From NCBI GenBank assembly GCA_032209605.1, contig JASFXZ010000008.1, positions 6,572,001 to 6,636,000 of the forward strand: DNA of 64,000 bases, written 5' to 3'. This document shows, piece by piece, positions 52,501-61,500 of this stretch. How positions within the stretch are numbered: position 1 is the first letter of the stretch; each line of letters starts with the position of its first letter. The position numbers and the translations under genes were made by a program. Under the pieces are notes generated by a model. The model was given only the letters and a program-made list of their open reading frames with translations, had not been told where the DNA came from and searched no databases. The DNA is from Mactromeris polynyma. Lineage: Eukaryota > Mollusca > Bivalvia > Venerida > Mactridae.

Positions 52501-55500
52501 AATTTTGATATTTCATAGATATTACACATACAATCACAACATTACTATTATTTACATATTACATTTTATTGTATTCTCCGTAAAATTACTTTCATTCAAT
52601 ATGCAATGATAATATTCATATTTGTTCTACCATTGCAGGTGACAGAACCCTCTGGCAATGTGGCTGGCTCAACAGAATTTGACACCTATACACAGACAGG
52701 TAAAGTCTATATATCCGCTCAATCGTACGAACTTTCAATGTCGGCACTTGTTGTTGTATTGAAGCACAAAATGTTTTAAACATTCAAATTTGAGAACTTG
52801 ACCATATTATAAAGACGTTTCCATAGTATACATTTTTTTATTTCACTACAGGTGCTATAGCATATTTGAATCCACCGGAAGATGGCTACACATTTACATT
52901 CACCCACGTGGAATTATACGGCGGTGCCCATCTCACGCTTAACGGTACTAACACTGTATTAGAGACAGAATTCATGTACGGTGATGATACTGGACATTTA
53001 CATATAGGACCTGGCCACACGTTCCAACTCACCGAGGTAAATAGACGTGCCACTGGTCCGCGCTCAGCATATATGTCAACTGCATTTTTAAACAATGGAA
53101 GTCCTCAATAACTTATCTAGCTATTATTATGATCACTATCACAATACATAAACATTACGGGATACTATACTATGTTTACTGTTATCATCATTATAATGTT
53201 CAGGGAAAAGTACAGCCTGTCCGGTTAACGCAATCGATACAGCACTTAAATGTTCTTTAAGTCTCTAATATCAACTAGTTTATTCATGTTTCCACACCGA
53301 CATTACGTATGTGGCTGTATACAAACCTATAAATGGTAAACAAACGTATTTCGTTGTCGTGTCGCATTGACCGCATTCTCTTGCTTTACTAAATCCATCT
53401 AAAGAGTTCAAGTGTCATCAGAGAAGAACAATTGTCAACTTGTACTTGGTTTCACAAACAATGCACTTAATTCTGCTAACTGCTGTACAATTATGTCCCC
53501 TGTAGCGGCAAAAACACCGCAGAAAGTTTTATATGTAATGCGATACTGGAATTTAATCTAGCGCTATGACAAGTACCTTATTATCTAGTAGATTAGTATT
53601 GTCTTCATGACAGATCATTGTTGCTATTGCCATTGTTTGGCGTGAAGCCTAATGAGGCTACACTCCAATAAGTAACAATTAGTATCCATACAAACGTGGT
53701 TAATTTTAATAGAAAAACTAGTGTAGCGTCCTTGTCATATAAACAGTACAAAAAGTTGATTCGTTCGACTCGCCACTTAACGGTCCTTTTACTTGTACTA
53801 CGCATGCGTTTTACGTATGATAGGATGGTAAGGTACGTTCTCGTCTCGTGCTCAGCACGTGTCCATATCTCGCAGAGCCTCGTTTTCAATCTCATTGCAT
53901 TTATATTCTTTTGGGAAATTGGCATAAAATAGTGATCTTTGGGTTGACCGACAAAATAATTTGCTAATTGTCATATATTGCTATAGTGGACTGTTTAACT
54001 ACCTGTGTCTTGTAAATGTTTATGTTTGCTGTAATTTCATATGTTTACGTTTAACTTAACGACACACCATTTGCTTGGGATACAAATTGGAACAGGTTTT
54101 TTTCACCTGACAGATAGAAATAATATAATTATTATGATCAAGGTCGAGCGCGCAAAAGTTAAAACGAACAAAAATAATTCATCTTAACAGAAAATATGCA
54201 GATCGTCATAATCTGTTCATGGGGTGAACTTTCAGTGAAAATCGAGTTGGAAAAAATGTCTGCATGTGGCGCAGTACAGTTGTAGACAATATTTCTACCA
54301 ATCAATTGTCAAAACATACTATATAAAATTTATAATAAGACTATCCCAATTATGTCGATATATTTGGGTTGCCGGGAAACTATTGGGATCTATTCTAGTC
54401 CACATGAGTGACGTATCAAAGCAGAGCCTAGTGACTCTATTTGAACGTATTAATGTAGTATACACGAACATATCGCTCGGGGTAACTCACATTGTATAAG
54501 ATCCGCATGTACGGAAAACATACGAGCATGTGTCCTTATCAACGTACAATGTGCTTTCAGTACTTTGATATTGTTCCGGCTCTGAACGAACGCGTTGAAT
54601 CCATAATGAAACACACCATCTATTCAGTGTTCCTAGGTTTAAAATCGCTTTGTTATCCCAAAACTGCTGGACAATCTATGAAGCAGTAAACACGCAGCAA
54701 TATAAGAATCAACACAGTTGCTGCCAAAGCGACATTAGTTGTATATATAACAAAGAGGTGTGCCCCTGGTGACAGTAGGGATCAGACGTAGCGCATTCGA
54801 TGTTAGCAACGCATCACTAACACAAACGAAATCAGTACATATTACACGATATAACATTAAATTCTAGCTACAAAATAACACCAAATTGGGTGGGTCGGTC
54901 GTAAGTCCTTCATGTAACGAAATTTAACAAACTAAACGGATTGAATGTCATACAGCAGCTTCTACATTTTGTGATCATTACTGATTGTTGATCTTTGGTG
55001 TTTTATTTCATTAACTCATCAAGTTATATTGTTATACTATAACTTGTTAATTAACTTGTTCTAATTACTGTTAATTTGAAGTGAGGTTGACATCTGTCAA
55101 ACATCACATTCAAACAGCACTTTGATTCATTTCAGGTATCGCAATACAAGCCTACCAATATTTCGTATGAGTTGTATCTGTACGAAGGAGCGAATTGGAT
55201 AATGCCCGAATCACCGGTAATGTTCCGAGAAGTGTTAGACCAACAAGGACTTGGTATGGATACAGGTATCACATCTTGCCCGGTAAATATAATGAGAACA
55301 ACAAACGGAAGATTCTGGGGTACTCTTGATGGAACTAAAACTCACCTCATCGTATCTACAGGTAAAAATCGGTGAACAAGATTTTACTTTCCCGTGTCTC
55401 TATTTTTTTCTTCACTGACAAGTGCTACATAAATAATCTAGATTTTGCAAATACTGAACCGTTATAGAGTTCTTGTCTTTGTATTTTTTCTTGAATTCAA

Positions 55501-58500
55501 ACTTGTAGACGCTTGTCATTTGCTCAGATATTATGTTCTTCCGACCAGTTTTCTGTCAGTTTTAGAACACTTGTTGTTTGTGAGTGCCCATGCTGTCTTG
55601 TTAAAAACGTGTAATACATATTTGTGTTGTAGGCGCCCATCTTGTATTAGGTACAGCAGGTGTTCGATCCAACAAATTCGCTAATTTGACCATTCAAGAT
55701 GAGGGTATATTGGAACTTCTATCGAACTATGGTGACGTTTCCGATGTCTGGAACTTAGAGGTACAAGGTTTTATTCGATCACTGGAGATTGCCGCGAGTT
55801 CTCTTCCTTTATATATTACAGAGTTATCTCCCTTTATCCCTTCTTTAGTATCTATAGTATATAAGGGATAAAGGGAGAAAACTCGTGACAATCTCCTGTG
55901 CTTTCGATTGTCAAACATTAGTTGTGGTCTGTGGCCAAATTTTGTCTGGTTTTATGAACGTTTTCTAGCAGTTATTTGCCTCGTCTATCTATATGCTGGA
56001 GAAAAGACAAACAAGGCATTATTCGTATAAAGTATATATTATTTTATAAATCAGATTGTTACACATTTTCTTGTGCCTTATGGAATCGACAATTTGTACT
56101 TTAAATGAAATATTTGACCACTAAGTGTTTCTGATATACATGGAGGTTAGCTGCTACTAAATCCCATCCATGTCAGCATCGGGTATTGAATTTATATATA
56201 TCTATATAGTCCAAGTTCTAGAGCTCTCTAGTGACACTAAATTAAAAAATAAAGTGTATAACAATATTGAAAATATATCAAATTGTTCTTCCAATTATGC
56301 ATCGCAATAATTTACCGGTGTTGGATTTTAAGGTTCGTAGAGAATCAAACACAGGGCAGATATCTGTACAAGCCGGAGGATTATTAAAAGGTCGTAATGT
56401 AAAGATTAATACAGACATACTTCGGATTGAAAAACTTGGAACACTGAGCTTGTCTGGTCAGGGTCTGAATGACGGCGATGGAGAGGGATCAAATTACGCC
56501 GGTGGAAGTTTTGGTGGTCGAGGTGGCAATGGAAATAATGGTAACATTTTAAATAATGACCTATCACCGGCGTTGTTATTTATTTCAGTGATTATATACA
56601 TTTGTAGTGCAATTTATATCGCTTCACAGTAGATGTTCGCGTAAATATGAAATGATTAAACGTGGTATGTTTGTTTGTATTACTTGACTTATGTCCGACA
56701 TTCGATGCATTACTTTATACAACGTATTTAAAAAGCTAATTTAATGTTGTCTGTTCATAGTCTTTGCTGTTCGTCCTGTAATCTTCAAACATGAATATTA
56801 ATTAATGATAAGTTATAATAAAATAAAATTGAACTTCAGCGAGTTACTTTGTGGTATGCCATACTATCTATAGCAGCTATTTAAGGGCTCCGCGCATGGC
56901 GCACACTTCTGATACTTCACAAAAACTGAGCTTCCGTTTCAATTAAAAGAACACATCATATGCATACATGTATCTTTGATGATGTATAAACTGTTTATCT
57001 TATATAGTTATAGTTACATCTTCTTATGACTCCTCATACCTGATACAGCTGTTCCTTTAGTTTAAACTTATTTTACATCGATTGTGAAACAATTTCTTAC
57101 AACTTATCACTCTCGATGACTGCTTCCTGGTAACCAACCAGTACTCGCGCCAAATTCAGGGATTGTGAAGTCCATGATCAAACCCCGCCCATCTCTATTC
57201 TTTTATATAAAAGACTGTTAACTAGGTAACAAACCACAGTAGCGGATCCGTGGTCCAGTGGTAACGCGCTGGACTTGTAATCCAGGGATCGTAGGTTCGA
57301 TTCCCCGCTCCATCACTGACCGTACTAACAGTCTTTCGTTTAAAAACCGAGGTCCCGTCACGTTATGATGCTTTACATCAAGCACGTAAAAGAACCAGGC
57401 GTGGTTCTGGAACTGGGACATCTCCTGTATCATGCACTATCCTCCAAAAATCTAATATGACTAACATTCTTCTAGAGGCGTCGTCCATATGGGAAACCGG
57501 TGGCGACGATAAATAAACGCAAATACAAACAAACAAACCACACCTTTATTGCGCTCGTTAGAAGTTGACATGTCCATATCTTAGTATGCACCACACAGCA
57601 CGCGGCACCACTGTTGTATCGTGTACAATCAAATCATCATTGACGTACATTGTAGGAGGAACGCCTGGCGGTGTTTACGGCACAGTGTACAATACAGAGT
57701 TGATGTTCGGCAGTGGTTCAGCGGGAAGTTCTATTTCTCCAGGTACGTTATGATATACAACTTGCAAAGTCTCAGAAAATGAATTATGTTCACTCAATCA
57801 ATCCCACAGTGAATAAAAAAATATGTTGTATAACCTGTTGTGTTTGCCACAAACATCGTCCCAAGAAACTATGTTTTTTCTCCTCATTGGTCTACATAAA
57901 ACTTTTAAAAACATTTTTCGGTAAATTTTGTTTTTTACCGAAACAACTTAGATGTACCGTTTACTTGAAGGTGGTGGAATTCTAGAGCTTTCGATTAGTC
58001 AGATTCTACAAGTTGAGGGTGTGATTGTGTGTAATGGTCAGGACGGCTCATCAACTGACTCTCCGGGTGGTAGTGGTGGTTTTATACTCGTTAAGGCACG
58101 TGATGTCGAAGGATCTGGAAGTATTGAAGTCTCGGGCGGAAACGCAGCAGCCGACAAAGGTGCAGGTGGAGGAGGTAGAATAGCGATAAACTACCTGACG
58201 ACAGAATTCTGGTTTGGTGATCTAAATGCCATGGGAGGCTACAGTAGTGGTGGACATGGGGGAGCAGGAACTGTATATGTCAAGGTAGGCCTAGTTACAT
58301 AGGATGATTTACCATCAATTTTAACATTCAAGCATGCCACAGTACGTTTTCATAGTGGAAGTTGCTTCAGAACAGACAGTGTAAATTCAAATTGACGCAA
58401 ATTCAAATCGGAATAATTGAAAGTAGAAACTCGCGAAAATTTAACCTCGCGAAAAACATGATAAAGTCAATTCGCGAATTGCGAAAATATCTGATTTTAC

Positions 58501-61500
58501 TGTAATTCTCGATTGATAAGTTTGTAAAAACAATGTTTGTTTTTTTGCATTGAGATGCCTGGTACGGACACATGTAAGTATATATGGGCCTACTTTTAGA
58601 TAGACCTGTGACCATTATATACATATATGAATTGTTCCCAGGATAGACTATGCCATCATTTCATTATTATCGCACATGCATATCTTACACATATTACAAT
58701 GGATCATTATGCAAATTAATATGTTTCGATAGAGAAAATTGAGGAAATAATGTATATCATAAAGGGAAGTAACCGCTACGATGAGCTCGGTAATTACATT
58801 AATAGTGATCTCCCTTCTCGAGTTGCAACCGAACGCTGTGTGACAGAAATTGTTTATCAACCCAAATCAAGCTTTTTACGGGATAGTTAGTGGATATTTA
58901 TGTTTATATTGCACTATAGACCAGACACAACGTGATGAATGAATGGCTTGTGGTATTATCAATATCACTTGACATTCAGGTTCCTTGTGTATTTTAGTGA
59001 ATCCAATTAATGATATGGTCTTCCGAAATTGTCATAATTTTATCAATATGGCGATGGAATTTTATTCATTTTGTGGTAGAATTGCAGTTGTTGATTCAAT
59101 CTTGAGTGATTAGATCTGTAAATTCCATGTAGGCAGTCTGACCAGTTAGAGTTCAGTTGGTACAGCTCTGTACTGGTGTTGAAGAGGTTATGTGTTCCGA
59201 GTCCCACACATTTCTTCGCTTGATTACTTTAATGATGACGTCAAAAACTGATTTGAAAAGCTGGTAATGGGCGATTTTGTGCATGATGATGGATTGGACT
59301 GGCTTGCGAATTTTTATGTCTGTTTATTAAGCTTGCATACACAATCTGTCCGTGAAACTGAAAGTGCAATCAGTATTATCAAACATCTTTTTCAGGATAT
59401 GGTAACAGACGCTCAGAATGAAACACTGATCATTGACAACTTTGGACTTGTTCACTCACAACTAGAGATTAGTGATCATACATATTCTGGATACAGTACA
59501 GAAGGAGGACGCACATGGATTGCTGACAGTGAATTAAGTCAAATGGATACCATTAAAATTGTGCGAAATGCTCATCTAGCCATACACCCTGATCTAGATT
59601 CGTAAGTGAAATTACATTTTACTCTTCAGTTGTTCTACTGGCATTTCTTGTATGTTGTTTAAAAGAATTCCTAAATTTCATTGGATTATTTTGCAAACAT
59701 TGTGGAGGGATGATATTTACGATAAAGGAGATCACAATAATTGTTACTTTATCAAATTAAACTAATGAATTACACACACTTTACTTGTTGTAACACTTGG
59801 GCAATATTTCAGGGATGTGTTTGAGCTACGAGCCAATAAATTCGCTGGGGATTTGACTGGTAACTTACATGTCGGACCAAATCAACTTGTAGTTGTTCAA
59901 CATCCAAAGGACTTGGAATTTCTGACCAATGTGTTTGTTTATGAAGGTGGTACATTGGTTCTACCATCTAGTTTCATTTGCCATGACATTGATATGCATA
60001 TCTGGTGAGTAGACAAGTGTAATGTTCACTCTTTCGTTTTTTAATGAAAATTTATTTACTTTCAGCACGGACCTATATACCATATGGTATATACGTCCAT
60101 GCTTTCAGGCATCAATTTTAACAATTTTAACAAGACTTTCAATTAAATTTTACGGAACAAGATCGAGGTTTTAATCAAGCAGTATAAATTGATTTCAGTA
60201 ATAGTTTCTGGTTTCAGCATTTTTTGTAGGCCCGTTCATAGAGCGGGACCTTATATAGTTTCACCTGCGGCGTCCAGTGAGTTGTCCGATCAATAACTTC
60301 AGAAGCATTTGTCCAATCATCACCAAATTTGAATGTGTATTGACATAATATCTCGGAGGAGTTCGATAACCAGCCATATCGCTCTAGTCAACCCGGATTT
60401 ATCGCCCTTTAATTATAGAAATTACCTAAAATAGGTCTTATATAATCCTTTTACACTGATTTTTGTTCACACCCCAATGACATAACCGTAGAACAAGTGT
60501 ATTCTGCGATAGTCAGCGCTCTTATTCTCTTATGTATTTTACACATGTATAAGATACTTTAATGTAGTTTACTGGTTTTACTGGGTACTGTCTATACCAC
60601 ATTCATTGTGAAACCTTCCAACCTGGCTGTAATCGTAACAAATTGACATTTAGGATACCTGTTACATACAATAGCAATAAGACTGTAAATGTTTTGTCAT
60701 GAATAATGTATAAATCTGAATACTGTAGGGGTAACATAGGTGTTCATGATCTTACTGTTGGTGATGGTTGCTCACTCTATCTTGGTCAAGAAGGCACAAC
60801 ATCACGAACTAGCATATCACCAGAGCCAGGATTGTTTGATTTTGAACAGCTCACTGTAAATGCTGGCGGTGAAGTGACATCCACATGGGATCTTACTGGG
60901 GAGACGGACTTTATTAATATCAAGGTATTCACTTATTTACCAGGTATGAAAATTAACATGTGCTCTAAGTACTGCTTATGTTGAGCAAGTGATTTATCAT
61001 CTGTTTTGTGATAAGAGATATACTCTGGAAGGGTATAAATATGGGTAATCCTGCAGTACAAACAATATTCTGTTAACATTGTGCTCGAATGCATGAAAAC
61101 AAAGACAGTATTTAACACCTAACTGAACTTCAATGGATCTTAATTAAATGTTGTGTACCACCAGAAAGAACCCACTTTTAGCAAATTACAGATTTCATCT
61201 ATTTATGGGATTACATATTACTCATACAATATTATTTTTTAATAAAGTGTTGAAATATAGATAGAATGAGTTAATAGAACTTATCTTGTGTCTGATTATC
61301 TATTTCATCCATCTCAATGAATACAGTCCTGTTCTGTTAACAGTACAAGGTATATAACAGTGTACATACATGTATATATGATCCTGTTTGAATGGCTATT
61401 GATAATTCTGGTAAATGAGTGATAATGACAGTGCAGAATTATACCATATTCCAGTTTGCGTGATGTTTTGATGAGATTTTGTTTGGCATATATTCAATAG

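Noticed and set aside
53605..53932. Open frames on both strands in intron 12 of gene B
   Set aside because: No similarity to any family I know and no fit to the phase of the flanking exons.
57246..57316. Functional tRNA-Thr (TGT) gene
   Set aside because: The acceptor and T stems have mismatches, and the sequence runs into a SINE body and A-rich tail. It is a SINE head.
57951..57970. Acceptor at 57951 giving an ATG-starting exon 17
   Set aside because: It shifts the frame relative to exon 16. The acceptor at 57970 keeps the frame and the Gly-rich motif.
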